From Trichomonas vaginalis G3 (taxonomy: Eukaryota; Parabasalia; Trichomonadida; Trichomonadidae): DNA of 64,000 bases. Shown here in pieces: positions 48,261 through 58,358 of this stretch (within the stretch, counting starts at the first letter, position 1; each line of letters begins with the position of its first letter). The translations under genes and the position numbers were made by a program. The DNA lies in NCBI RefSeq assembly GCF_026262505.1, contig NC_067207.1, positions 8,834,082-8,898,081 on the forward strand, written 5' to 3'. The notes under the pieces are model-generated. The model was not told the origin of the DNA. It saw only the letters and a program-made list of their open reading frames with translations, and ran no database searches.

Positions 48261-48669
48261 TGAATTTTAATGTACGTTTAAAGATTTTTTACTAACGAGA
48301 TTCTTAATTTCTTTAGATATTCAGTATTTGAATAAAACACTCTAAGATAGAATGATTTATCGTAGAAATAATGCTTAACTTAAATAATCCTTTCAATCAA
48401 ATTCTTATCAAACAATTTTATCAACTTAATTATTATGTGTTCTGCATTTCCTTCAGCTTAAAAGACGTTCTGCCAGTTAGAAACTATATTTTCAACACAA
48501 CGAATGAATATGATTGATTAATTAGCATTATTTTCTATTTGGATTCATAAATATGCATTTCTAAGAGATAATTAAGCTTTCCATTAATATTGATTACGTT
48601 AGTTTCATATAAATAAAAATTGATTTCAAACAGCTAATATAATTTATATCTATAATATGTTTGCTCACT
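48261..48669. other. Intergenic region
   Basis: AT-rich spacer between the co-directional coiled-coil and ELMO genes; no feature recognised. Confidence 0.5.
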
Positions 48670-49377
48670 TCACACATCTACACTTACCGCAATGTTAATA
48701 GTTTCATGGGGATTGTTTGAGCAGTCACTTGATACTTTTTCGAAAATTGAAAAACCATTCACAAAATTCTTCTTACTCTTCTTCCATTGTCTAGCTATGC
48801 TTGCAGCAATGCCATTGAAATATAAGGATATAATGTATATACCATCTTTGATGTTTTTTCCACCCTTTAAAACGTCACTTTTCTGAGCAACTTCACACGA
48901 GTTTCCAGCGGCATTGATTAGGACTAACATCATTGGAAATTCTCTTCCTGGGATATTTGCTGCCTGAACAAACTCGTTTGCTATCTTTGGAGATCTTGCA
49001 AATAGCAGCAATGGCATATAAAGTCCAAACAATCCTGTACATCTTAAATCTGAGATTGGATTTGATGATTGAAATCCAATGATTTCCCAATGTTTCCCGG
49101 TCACCTCTGGGATTTCACTCTGGTGTGTTATAGCGAAATACAAGGCATTTAATAGTGCAACATGTGTTTCGTTTTTTGAATCAAAACTCATCTTAGAAAG
49201 AGAGTGAATTGTTCTCGCAGCAGAAATTGCTCCTGAATATTTATATTGAGGGAAGAAAGGACATGGAGTTGTGCATAAATCAGCCTCAATAAGGAGATCT
49301 GATTCTATTGCGTCAACATATTTTAAAAACGATTCAAATATTTGATTTTTGTAAAAATAAGTCCCTTCTTCATTCAT
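48670..49377 (-). CDS. ELMO-domain protein (ELMOD-like)
   Basis: The protein is 235 residues, essentially one ELMO domain. The core motif HWEIIGFQSSNPISDLRCTGLFGLYMPLLLF (about 97-128) matches the WxxIGFQxxxPxTDFRGxGxLGL signature, including the arginine (DLR) that acts as the GAP finger in ELMOD proteins on ARF-family GTPases. No PH domain or C-terminal DOCK-binding tail follows, which points to ELMOD rather than full ELMO. GTPase control in membrane traffic is likely. The DOCK protein at 15 kb is a classic partner family of ELMO, but direct pairing is unproven. Confidence 0.82.
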   Translation of the reverse strand: MNEEGTYFYKNQIFESFLKYVDAIESDLLIEADLCTTPCPFFPQYKYSGAISAARTIHSLSKMSFDSKNETHVALLNALYFAITHQSEIPEVTGKHWEIIGFQSSNPISDLRCTGLFGLYMPLLLFARSPKIANEFVQAANIPGREFPMMLVLINAAGNSCEVAQKSDVLKGGKNIKDGIYIISLYFNGIAASIARQWKKSKKNFVNGFSIFEKVSSDCSNNPHETINIAVSVDV

Positions 49378-49948
49378 TTTTATGTCACGTTTTTGATTAT
49401 GTCAGGCTATGTAGAATTTTCAGTATTTGTAATGAATGCAAATATCCATGCCATAATCCCATTTTGCAATCCAAAATTTGAATTAAAGCGAATACAAATT
49501 TAGTTATTTCAAGAGCAAAATAGATTTAAATATCATAAACAATAAAGCATTAAGTATCTATAGCATAATATTAACTATCTAACCAAAACTACTCTTAATT
49601 GTGAACCAATTTTAATTTAAGGCAGTTTTTAAAGTTATCTCATTGGTGACTATATTCAAAAATATGACAAGTGCATAACCATAACTTGATGAAAAAAGTA
49701 TACGTCAAATATCACAAATTTGCATAAATCATTCATACAGCTTCTGATATATCACCTTTAACAACTTTTATTGTATATCAATTTGCTAATGCTAAGGAAA
49801 TAACTAATAATAAGGCTTTGGTGTGTGAAAATTGATTCAACGCAGTAGGAATTTGTTTATGCTCAAACCTTGTTTATGAGTAATTTTTTAAATTACCTCA
49901 GAGTGCATTTAAATGCGAAGGTTGTAATTCTTAGAGATTTTTTCAGAA
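49378..49948. other. Divergent intergenic region
   Basis: Shared 5' region of the ELMO gene (minus) and the TMEM131-like gene (plus). AT-rich. It contains no other frame with support. Confidence 0.5.
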
Positions 49949-49955
49949 TGATACC

Positions 49956-49965
49956 AAAAAGTGAC
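49956..49965 (+). promoter_or_regulatory. AAAAAGTGAC motif at the 5' end of the TMEM131-like gene
   Basis: The motif lies 11 bases before the hydrophobic signal-peptide codons of the following frame. The same motif precedes other genes in the window. Confidence 0.4.
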
Positions 49966-49976
49966 AATTTAAGATT

Positions 49977-52900
49977 TTGTTTTTCTTTTTCTCTTTCTGT
50001 TGGGCTTTTAGCGGAAAGTTCGGTAGTTACTTTTACAACACCTTATATACTAAAGATGGTTCAGTAAAAGTTTTACCTTATGATTCAGATCTAAAAGATT
50101 CATTTTATGAAAGAGATTCTGAGGTGCGTGGGTTATATAAAAGCATTACATTTAAAGATGTAGAATATCCAAACCTCGAAATATCTCAGAAACCACCTTC
50201 TTTTAGGAATTATGACGATTTCCTATTTGAATGGGAAAATTACTTCGATGTTGATCCGCCATACATATCGAATTACAACATAGATTCAGCACGACATCAC
50301 ATTTTTGAAATTAATATCATACCAATGCCAAATATTTCAAATTTACGAGTATTTAAAGTCTTTTCTACATGCGATTATATATTTGTACAGCATATTGATG
50401 AAATAGTTTCTGAAAACAATACTTCTTTCAAATTAAAGTTCGAAATTGTTAAGTTTTCGCCCGGGCAATATTGTGAATCAATTTTTATCGAAACATCAAT
50501 GGGAATTATACCATATTCCGTAACATTTAATGTAATAGACCACTCTCCTCTGCATTTTGATACAATTCATATATATCAAACCCAAGAAACTGTTCAATCA
50601 ATCACATTAAATACACCGGCAACACTTTACCAGTCAGTTTTATTCGATAATACAATATTTGAAAACCATATGGTAAGAATTAATCAATTTCGAGCTTATT
50701 TAGAACCCAAAAAATTAAATCTCGGTACTTATCTCACTTTTGTTTACATTTTCATTGAGGATGATTGTTTTATACAGCCAATCTTCCTTCATGTCATTGA
50801 AAATCGCATACAAGAAATAAATAAAAATATTTATGTTTCTCACGTTCAAGATTCAGTCATAGAAACAGAAATAGAGGTCTCGTTACTCAATCCTACAAAT
50901 AATTTCTACAGAATTGGCAAAATTCAGTATTTTGGAGCCCCAGAAACTTCATATTTTTTAGCATTATCGAAAAGTTACCTTCACAAAACAGATCAAACTA
51001 AGATTTGCACTCTTACTGTCAGAAGCCAAGATTTTTTCAGCTCTAATGGCTATTTTTTCATAGAAACCGAGTCATACGATTCATATTCGGATTTTGCTGA
51101 AGAAAGCAATATTGACAGTGCGCCGAAAGAAATAGTAAAGCTCACTGTAAATGTTTTCACGCGATTAATCCCTTATAAAATCGATATTGTTCGAAATGAA
51201 ATTTTACAAGTCAGTAAAGAGTCCGTAGGTTCATATTCCATCCGAAATTTACTAAACGTTCCTGTAGTAGTCACGTCAATCTATCTCAGCAACACTTTCC
51301 TCATGATCCATGGCTTCAAACCATTTATTTTGGAACCTCACAAAATTTCTGAGGAAATTTTCGTATCGTTGTCAAATACGAAAGAGTATAGTTTGATTCC
51401 CACAATGATAAAAGTGATTTCTAACGCTACGATTCAATCATCTGAAGTGAATTTCTTCTCTGAAAAAATTATTTTGCAAAGAATATGGAATATGAACAGA
51501 ATACAGCATATGGGTGTCGACATGTATGATTACGGAAACGTATACTCATTCATTAAGAAGAATAATACGTTGATTATCGCAAATCCGAATTATCATCCGG
51601 TCAAAATCCTCGAAATCACAGTTTCTGAAGGTCTCGATATAGATTATCCAATGAAGTTTGACGGATACACTATTCCACCCCATGCAAAAGGCTTAGAAAT
51701 TGAATATACTTTAACATTTTTAAATTCATCAGAAATGTGGAATGATGGAAAGATCAGGATCATCTGTGATACATGTATATTAGATGTACCAATCAGATGG
51801 TTCTGTAATCGAGGCGTTTTGAACGTATCTTTTACTTTTAATCACGATCTTGTTTTCGGAATGAAATTAGAGGCCGCTCTTGACATATCATCATCCTTCA
51901 AGAGAGATTTGTATATAGAAGAAGGCTACGTCGTTTATCCAACGAATGAATCAATTTTTACCAAATCAACAATCCCTGCTCAACAAACCAAGGCTGGAAT
52001 TGGAAAGTATACAGTTAATTTGAGCACTTCTAATGAGGCACTGAAGCCTTTCTTCGAAGTAATTGATTCAAATTCTTCTTATTACGCACAAACAAGGGCG
52101 TGGTCCAACTTTTGGGTACCTCATTACAAATTCCATATCAAGTTTATTATTGTTCTTGAAGATGGAATGTATTACGAGCATTTACTTGAATATGAACTTC
52201 ATCATACCGAAATTTCCCATCATTCCATAGATTTCGGACCTGTCCACAAAGATGAAGTGTTCGAAAAGAAGTTATATTTCAGTAATATGCTCGCAACTCC
52301 CGTAGAATACACATTTCATCCAAATGAACCGAGTAATTTGTTCTCATTAAGGTATCCAAGTTCATTTATTATCCATCCAGGTGAAACTATGGAGTTCCAT
52401 TGCGTTTTTGAGACGTTTGAAGTCGGAAAAGTAAATTCATTCATTCCGATAACGACAAATGCAACTCCACCATACGCCATTCCTGTTAGTGCCAAGATAG
52501 AAGTTCCAAGAGTCCGCTATATGGACAAGAATGACAACATGATTGTAAATCTTCATTTTATTGGCGGTGAAGATAAGCATTTCATGTCATATAGCTGGAT
52601 AAAATGCATCAAGGTAGTAAGTTTCGCCAATTTCTCAGTAGATTTAAGCGAAATGAGGATAACTCCGAACTCATTTATCTCATATAAGATAAATTCAACA
52701 AGATTGAGGCCAAAAGAGTTCGCAAACCTTTGTTTTGACCTTAAACTATGGTTATTTGAAGAAAGCGAGAGCATAGGAATCCAATTTTCCATAATTTCGG
52801 GAGATTTCATATATATTTTACCAATTTATTTCAATATCTCCGACCAAGCGAAACTAAACATCAATGAAGCGATCAATGGCACAATGAACATCGTGTCTGT

Positions 52901-53162
52901 GCTTGGCGTGATGGTTCCTTTGACTTCTATTGTCATCGGACTCATTTGTTATCTCTGGTTCCGAAGAGAAGTCAAATGGAAGGCAAGGAGATTCGATAGA
53001 GCGGTGAAGAAGTATTCGATTAATAACTACAGACCAATTGAAGTGCAGAATGACCAGGAATCACTTATTCCTATCAAGACAAAATGGGTTTACAACAGAG
53101 CTCCTGTAAATCGCGTTGCATCAATGAGATCTATCAGTACTATGGAGCATTTCTTAGGATAG
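49977..53162 (+). CDS. TMEM131-like type I membrane protein with ASH/Ig-like domains, start uncertain
   Basis: The frame encodes about 1,060 residues. An N-terminal hydrophobic segment (KILFFFSFCWAFSG) looks like a signal peptide. A chain of beta-rich Ig-like/ASH modules follows; the clearest reads HSIDFGPVHKDEVFEKKLYFSN, then VEYTF and FIIHPGETMEFHCVFE, as in TMEM131. A single transmembrane helix (IVSVLGVMVPLTSIVIGLICYLW, about 975-1000) and a basic cytosolic tail of about 60 residues end it. TMEM131 family proteins act in cargo recruitment for secretion. The frame has no ATG before the signal segment: upstream it hits TGA at 49962-49964, and the nearest ATG (49949) is in a different frame. 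A one-base error, a non-AUG start or an intron could explain this. Confidence 0.65.
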   Translation: MFFFFSFCWAFSGKFGSYFYNTLYTKDGSVKVLPYDSDLKDSFYERDSEVRGLYKSITFKDVEYPNLEISQKPPSFRNYDDFLFEWENYFDVDPPYISNYNIDSARHHIFEINIIPMPNISNLRVFKVFSTCDYIFVQHIDEIVSENNTSFKLKFEIVKFSPGQYCESIFIETSMGIIPYSVTFNVIDHSPLHFDTIHIYQTQETVQSITLNTPATLYQSVLFDNTIFENHMVRINQFRAYLEPKKLNLGTYLTFVYIFIEDDCFIQPIFLHVIENRIQEINKNIYVSHVQDSVIETEIEVSLLNPTNNFYRIGKIQYFGAPETSYFLALSKSYLHKTDQTKICTLTVRSQDFFSSNGYFFIETESYDSYSDFAEESNIDSAPKEIVKLTVNVFTRLIPYKIDIVRNEILQVSKESVGSYSIRNLLNVPVVVTSIYLSNTFLMIHGFKPFILEPHKISEEIFVSLSNTKEYSLIPTMIKVISNATIQSSEVNFFSEKIILQRIWNMNRIQHMGVDMYDYGNVYSFIKKNNTLIIANPNYHPVKILEITVSEGLDIDYPMKFDGYTIPPHAKGLEIEYTLTFLNSSEMWNDGKIRIICDTCILDVPIRWFCNRGVLNVSFTFNHDLVFGMKLEAALDISSSFKRDLYIEEGYVVYPTNESIFTKSTIPAQQTKAGIGKYTVNLSTSNEALKPFFEVIDSNSSYYAQTRAWSNFWVPHYKFHIKFIIVLEDGMYYEHLLEYELHHTEISHHSIDFGPVHKDEVFEKKLYFSNMLATPVEYTFHPNEPSNLFSLRYPSSFIIHPGETMEFHCVFETFEVGKVNSFIPITTNATPPYAIPVSAKIEVPRVRYMDKNDNMIVNLHFIGGEDKHFMSYSWIKCIKVVSFANFSVDLSEMRITPNSFISYKINSTRLRPKEFANLCFDLKLWLFEESESIGIQFSIISGDFIYILPIYFNISDQAKLNINEAINGTMNIVSVLGVMVPLTSIVIGLICYLWFRREVKWKARRFDRAVKKYSINNYRPIEVQNDQESLIPIKTKWVYNRAPVNRVASMRSISTMEHFLG

Positions 53163-53784
53163 ATATTGTTTTTTGTATATTATTTGTTTGTTATTTTAAT
53201 ATATATTAGTTAGATTTGATTTTTCGTAAAGAATAATTTTTTCAAATATTAAAATTTGTTTCTACTAGAAGATCTAATATAATTATCATGTATATATTTA
53301 GAAATTTGTATGTTATCAAAATATATCTCAAAATTTGTTTTACTAAATCTTATACTTTTGATGTTAGGTACTTGTTTTGTCATATGATGATCCTTGTACG
53401 AACTTGAAATCCTTTTTAAATCTAAAAAATATGCTTTCATATTCAAAATGATGATTCTTTTTATTGATCTGTTCATTTTTGATTGCCTAAAACTATTATA
53501 TTTAATGTATCTATAGATGTTTTACTGTTAAATTCACTGTTAACCTTAGCGGGTATTGATATGTTGACTGGTTGGAAGATATGAATTGAAAAATAGAAAC
53601 TTGGATGAAGGATTTTTTAAAGGCATTCTATAGATGATCTATTGTAGGATTGATACAATCAGATGTCAAGGTTATTAAATCAATTGAATAATTTTATTCT
53701 CAGATTACGATACTGATATTGAAAAAATCACTTTCACTTCCATATTTTTTGATCTAAGATAAATTCAAGTCGCTTTAGATCATC
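53163..53784. other. Intergenic region
   Basis: AT-rich; a 75-codon minus-strand frame near 53.3 kb has no support. Confidence 0.5.
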
Positions 53785-53794
53785 AAAAAGTGAA
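53785..53794 (+). promoter_or_regulatory. AAAAAGTGAA, variant of the upstream motif
   Basis: It lies 25 bases before the ATG at 53819. Confidence 0.35.
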
Positions 53795-53818
53795 TAATTT
53801 TTCTTCAGAATTTATTTT

Positions 53819-54814
53819 ATGACGGAAACAGCAGACTTTTATAAAGAGCTGTTTCAAAGTGGTAAAGTGGAAAATAAGAAACGAAGGGCCATATGGAAAG
53901 AAGTTCTTGATATTCCTTCGTCGTTTACACCAACAATTGCACCAACAACTGATCATCGTGATTTTAAGCAAGTTGAGAAAGATGTTAACAGAAGCTTCCT
54001 TCACTTACAAGATTCGGACTTCAAAACTCGTCGCAGACAACAATTATTAAACGTGATATTATCTGTACTCGAAAGGCATGCTCCTCTTCATTACTGTCAA
54101 GGTATACATCATATTGCATCAATAATTCTTACATTTGCACGAGAGCCTCTCGCAATGTTAATTTTTGAAAGATTAGCATTGGGCCCATTGCTACCATTTC
54201 TGCAAGAAAATTTAGAAGGATTAGCATCAATGATGAATTTTGTCATGCCTATAATCAAATTGGTCGATCCAGAGCTTTGGCAGCATTTCGATGAAAATGA
54301 TTTTGACACTTCATATTATACAGCACCATATATTGTTTCATGGTTTGTACCTCAGGCTTCTTCACTTGAAGTTGCGCTAAAATACCTCGATTTTTTCGTA
54401 ATTTCAAATCCGATTATGCCAGTTTACTTAATTGTCGCTTATACTCTGCATAGGAAATCAGAATTCATGTCTAAGTACGATTACGAAGCTATTTCTCAAG
54501 TTTCAGATAACATTACTCATGGAATTGATCCTGATGTCTGTATCAATAGAGCAATTGAAATCTTCAAACAGTTTCCACCTGTTGTCGTACTGAATAATAA
54601 TCCCAAACTATTCATCTCGAAAAATCTTACACTTTTGAATCCACGCGTTGATTATCCTTTTCCATTCCCTACTTTTCCTAAAGCACAGTTACTTCCACAT
54701 AATATATATGAAAAGCATCTTTCAGACGAGAAAAGTGATTCCAAACTCATTACAGGAATTCTTTCTGCGTTAACAATTCTTGGAGCAATAGGATTACGAA
54801 TTCTAGAGCTCTAA
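53819..54814 (+). CDS. TBC1D20/Gyp8-like tail-anchored Rab GAP
   Basis: The protein is 331 residues. The TBC domain starts with RRAIWKEVL (residues 22-30). It has the arginine-finger motif DVNR (55-58) and the glutamine-finger YCQG (92-95), within ERHAPLHYCQGIHHIASI, which is typical of TBC1D20. It continues with NPIMPVYLIVAYTLHR and IEIFKQFPPVVV, also matching that family. The C-terminal 25 residues (LITGILSALTILGAIGLRI) form one hydrophobic helix, as in TBC1D20, which is tail-anchored in the ER and acts on Rab1 (and Rab18). Both fingers are intact. Expected function: control of ER-Golgi traffic. Confidence 0.88.
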   Translation: MTETADFYKELFQSGKVENKKRRAIWKEVLDIPSSFTPTIAPTTDHRDFKQVEKDVNRSFLHLQDSDFKTRRRQQLLNVILSVLERHAPLHYCQGIHHIASIILTFAREPLAMLIFERLALGPLLPFLQENLEGLASMMNFVMPIIKLVDPELWQHFDENDFDTSYYTAPYIVSWFVPQASSLEVALKYLDFFVISNPIMPVYLIVAYTLHRKSEFMSKYDYEAISQVSDNITHGIDPDVCINRAIEIFKQFPPVVVLNNNPKLFISKNLTLLNPRVDYPFPFPTFPKAQLLPHNIYEKHLSDEKSDSKLITGILSALTILGAIGLRILEL

Positions 54815-55344
54815 ATATTACTATATAATTTTGTTTGTAAAAATAAATATAACTCTTCTATCCGGTCTTAAAAAATAGAAATTCAATTTTTATTTTAGGT
54901 TTAAAGAAGCTATTGCTGCCTAAGATAAATCTACTTCCATGAATGATAGAATGCTTTTCATAAAACATTCATATATAGCTTCAAAAATATTTTATATAAT
55001 TTTGAAATTTCGATTTAGAGCCTCATAATAAGCCATACTACTGATGTACTACAGATTGTTAGGTAATTATCAATTTGAATGCTACAATCCTTATGATTCG
55101 AAGAATAAATCAAGTATTTCAAATTTTGCGAATAAAAGTGCCAATTTTTGAATTGACCTCATTTTTTATTTTATATTAATTGTCATTTTATGTCAATGCG
55201 AAATAGCAATACTACAACCAAAAACCTCAAAATGAAAAAGTGCCAAACAAGACATTCAAAAGATCAAAAATTTAAAATTATATGTCATTTATTCCATACA
55301 TTTTATATTTTTGATTTATCAAAAAATATTTTCCAAACGATAAA
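54815..55344. other. Intergenic region
   Basis: AT-rich. The frame of the following methyltransferase is open back to 55190, but that part is low-complexity and precedes the initiator, so it is taken as untranslated or untranscribed. AAAAGTGCC occurs near 55136. Confidence 0.5.
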
Positions 55345-55350
55345 TCATTT
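55345..55350 (+). promoter_or_regulatory. Initiator-like TCATTT that decides the methyltransferase start
   Basis: The site lies 11 bases before the ATG at 55358, whereas the longer frame begins 155 bases upstream. This supports the shorter protein. Confidence 0.55.
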
Positions 55351-55357
55351 GAATAAG

Positions 55358-55954
55358 ATGTCTGTCAAAACAAAGGAATTTGGTGCCAAAGAATACTGGG
55401 ATGAGGAATACCAGAAGCAGAACACAACATTTGAATGGCTTGAAGTATATGATACCTTGAAACCTTTCATAGAAAGGCATATTAAGCGCAACCAGAAAAT
55501 TTTAATGCCTGGATGCGGTAATTCCACTCTTGGCCCAGATATGTATCAAGATGGATATAAGACTATACATAATTCCGACTTCTCTGAAGTGGTTATTGAT
55601 CAAATGAAAGAGAGATTTTCTCATCTTGATCAAATGGAATGGTTTGTTGATGATATGCGAAAAATGAACCTTCCTGATAATTCTTATGATACTATTCTCG
55701 ATAAGGGTGGGCTCGATGCTCTCTACACAATAGATAACGATGGCATTGCTGCTGAAGAAGCTCTCTTCGAATACGCCCGAGTATTGAAACCAGGAGGCAA
55801 AGCCTTCATAATTTCATTTGGTCAGCCTGTTGATAGAGAATGCAATTTCGATCGTCCAAATAAGACCTGGAAGTATGACGGATTCGAAATGCTTCCAAGA
55901 GAAATTGCTCCAAATACATATCGTCACATCTACGTCTTAACAAAGCCTAGTTAA
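55358..55954 (+). CDS. Class I SAM methyltransferase, eEF1A-lysine methyltransferase-like (EEF1AKMT4/METTL13 group)
   Basis: The protein is 198 residues. EYWDEEYQ (12-19) and FEWLEVYDTLKPFI are the opening signature of the METTL13/EEF1AKMT4 family. Motif I is ILMPGCGNS (48-56), followed by the acidic NSDFSEVVIDQM motif. DDMRKM and LDKGGLDALYTIDND parallel the (E/D)KGTLDAL block of the family. These enzymes methylate lysines of elongation factor 1A. A start at 55190 would add 56 low-complexity residues ahead of the conserved domain; the initiator at 55345 argues against it. No damage is seen. Confidence 0.85.
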   Translation: MSVKTKEFGAKEYWDEEYQKQNTTFEWLEVYDTLKPFIERHIKRNQKILMPGCGNSTLGPDMYQDGYKTIHNSDFSEVVIDQMKERFSHLDQMEWFVDDMRKMNLPDNSYDTILDKGGLDALYTIDNDGIAAEEALFEYARVLKPGGKAFIISFGQPVDRECNFDRPNKTWKYDGFEMLPREIAPNTYRHIYVLTKPS

Positions 55955-56342
55955 AATATAAATGTTCTCAAATAAAAGTATAAATATGGTATTGAAACAC
56001 TATCGAATTATTTAGTTACGATATTAGTGTCGATATGCAGGTGATGTGATGAATATATTAATAAAAATTAACAATTTTGAATTCAAATTTGAAAAGTTGT
56101 TCAATAGATAATATATGGTGAGTATTGACAGCATGCTTGTCATATGATAATGATACTCTTGGGTAGAGAAAATAAAGTTTTAAAAAATTGAAAATCGAAA
56201 AGTCATTATTTCGAAATGAAAGCAATGTTATTTTATCATTTATAAGTGTTTGTGCTCCAATCTATCCTCAAAATGAAGACCATGAATTAATCAAAGGTGG
56301 TAACTGAATTAACCCCCAATAATAAGAAATTCTGAGGTAACG
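55955..56342. other. Intergenic region
   Basis: AT-rich; nothing recognised before the M5-like site. Confidence 0.5.
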
Positions 56343-56347
56343 CCTTT
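56343..56347 (+). promoter_or_regulatory. CCTTT, M5-like alternative initiator
   Basis: CCTTT lies 13 bases before the ATG at 56360, and no TCA-Y-W initiator is near. CCTTT (M5) is the alternative start-site element described in T. vaginalis. Confidence 0.45.
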
Positions 56348-56359
56348 ACATTTTTATTT

Positions 56360-57898
56360 ATGTCCAAAATCAACTGGGACTATTTAAGAACATATGATAA
56401 CCCTGAAGACTACGTCAGTGAGCTTTCTAATGCATTCAACCAAATTGGCAATGATTCAGAAACAATTGACCAGTTCTACAGAATTATCATGAAGCATTTC
56501 GAAGATACAGTTCCAGAAGACATCGGTATTGCTACACTCAATTCTCTCAAGCGTTTCATCTCATACAAGATCAAGCGCGATGTCTTCGTTCAGAATAAGT
56601 ACGCAGCAGCTCTTCCTTACAACCAGAAGAACCTTACAGATGATCTTCTTGAAGTTTTATACATCCTCGTCACACGTGCTCCAGAAGCTTTCACACAGGA
56701 AGTTGCTGATGGTTTCTCCCGCATGATTGTTCGTCGTCCAAGGAAGGCCCTCCACATTATCTCAATCTACGCCACATACTTCAAAGGCCTCGAGAACGCA
56801 TGGCCACTTCTCGACGACCTCATCCAAGGTCAACGCCGTTTCTCAGTTGATGAGTGCGCAAAGGAGTACGTTCTCCTTCTTGCCTACCTCGTTACAGAGC
56901 ACCGTGGCTTCCGTCGTGGCCGCGCTAAAGCTTGCTTCGATTGCGTTGCTCAAAACCTCGAATCCGAAAATGAAGACGTTATCAACGCTACATACAGCGC
57001 TCTTGCTTCCATCGTTTCTGTAGAGCAGAACATTATCGTTCCATTCCGCGAAATCCGTGCTCATCTTCGTTTCCCACAATTCGAATCAAAGATCCTCGAT
57101 TTCTTACTTGTTTGCCCACTCAACTTCGACGGCATGGACAATCCAAAGTTCCTCCAGGCCTTACTCAAGATCGCAGCTCGTGGCGAAGACGAAGCCCAGA
57201 TTGAGAGACTCAGAAACGAAAATGGAGTTGAATACACAAAGGAAGAATCCCTTGATGTCTCCAACAGAGCCGCTCTCGTCTTAATGAGACTCGCCGAAGA
57301 CCGCAAAGTTCGAGAAACCCTCATCAACACTCCAAAGTGGCTCAAGGCAGATTTACCAACAACAATCCATACACTCAGACTTTTCCTCGTCATCTTCAAG
57401 GATATGCAGTGCCGCGCAGTCCTTGGAAGAAAGCCAGAGTTCATCGACTTCCTTTCAAACCTCAACGAAGTTGGCGATGAGAGTATTCACTCACTTATCT
57501 GCACAATCATTCGTCGTATCAACCTCAACGCTGCTCTTGTCAAGGAAATGTCAAAGAATGAATTTATTGCTGCATTCCTCGGCAACGCTGATGAAATTGG
57601 CACTGACAACTCTCACTACTCCGCTATTCTCTTTACAGATACACTCTGCAAGATCTGTTTCACAAAGGAATTCATCCCAATGTGCGAAACAGTCTCAAAC
57701 TTCATCCAAGAGGGAGGTGACAACCTTTCTCCAGCTATCAAACTCGCTACTGACCTCTGCAAACACCAGAGATGCGTAGAAAAGTTCCAGAAACTCAGAC
57801 TCGCTCCTTACCTCGAACGCAGAATCAGCAAGATGAAGAACAGAGGCCACATCAGAGCTCTCATCAAACTCATCAAGGGCGAAGAAGATATGCCATAA
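56360..57898 (+). CDS. Armadillo/HEAT-like helical protein, high-expression codon use
   Basis: The protein is 512 residues, all-helical with paired-helix repeats (LLEVLYILVTRAPEAFTQEV, HIISIYATYFKGLENAWPLL, LVCPLNFDGMDNPKFLQALLKIAA). It has no membrane segment and no catalytic motif. The basic C-terminus ends RALIKLIKGEEDMP. Codons are markedly C-ending (ATC, CTC, TAC, AAG) compared with neighbours, as in highly expressed trichomonad genes. This suggests an abundant protein, perhaps a cytoskeletal or trafficking scaffold. I cannot name a family outside trichomonads. Confidence 0.65.
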   Translation: MSKINWDYLRTYDNPEDYVSELSNAFNQIGNDSETIDQFYRIIMKHFEDTVPEDIGIATLNSLKRFISYKIKRDVFVQNKYAAALPYNQKNLTDDLLEVLYILVTRAPEAFTQEVADGFSRMIVRRPRKALHIISIYATYFKGLENAWPLLDDLIQGQRRFSVDECAKEYVLLLAYLVTEHRGFRRGRAKACFDCVAQNLESENEDVINATYSALASIVSVEQNIIVPFREIRAHLRFPQFESKILDFLLVCPLNFDGMDNPKFLQALLKIAARGEDEAQIERLRNENGVEYTKEESLDVSNRAALVLMRLAEDRKVRETLINTPKWLKADLPTTIHTLRLFLVIFKDMQCRAVLGRKPEFIDFLSNLNEVGDESIHSLICTIIRRINLNAALVKEMSKNEFIAAFLGNADEIGTDNSHYSAILFTDTLCKICFTKEFIPMCETVSNFIQEGGDNLSPAIKLATDLCKHQRCVEKFQKLRLAPYLERRISKMKNRGHIRALIKLIKGEEDMP

Positions 57899-58339
57899 AC
57901 ATTTTTAATTATTTTCGTAAATTTTTCTAAAATTATTTCAAAAATTGGCTAAAAACATAATACAAAAGTCCAGTTGGATCAACATGTTAAGAAACAAATT
58001 ATATTTTTGCAAATATTCTGCATTATAAAGATATCTATACAAATTTATTTAGTCTCTTATGGTAATGACAATCAAAAAATATCAGAAAGCTACTTGGACA
58101 GAAAATTAATACTGTTAACACTATTTCCAAGGAGATCAATTTTCTTTAATTTTTTTATCAATATGATGCTTATAGACATGGGGGTATTATTTAGTTAGTT
58201 CCCTATGCATAAATTCTCAAAGAAACACTTTACAATGCATTATTTTATTTTGATCTTTGATGAAAAATGTGTGCATATTGTGAATTGCGGCATTTTAATG
58301 AGAAATCATTAATGAATAGCATAATAATGATCTAAATGT
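57899..58339. other. Intergenic region
   Basis: AT-rich; a 74-codon frame at 57974-58198 lacks support. Confidence 0.5.
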
Positions 58340-58346
58340 TCATTTA
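58340..58346 (+). promoter_or_regulatory. Initiator-like site of the ORC4 gene
   Basis: TCATTTA lies about 17 bases before the ATG at 58359. Confidence 0.45.
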
Positions 58347-58358
58347 TTGATCTTTTCT

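Noticed and set aside
55190-55357. 56-residue N-terminal extension of the methyltransferase
   Set aside because: Low-complexity, lies before the initiator at 55345, and family members begin near MSVKTKEFGAKEYW.
56529-57779. Several long plus- and minus-strand frames inside the armadillo-like gene
   Set aside because: Shadows made possible by the low stop content of its optimised codons.
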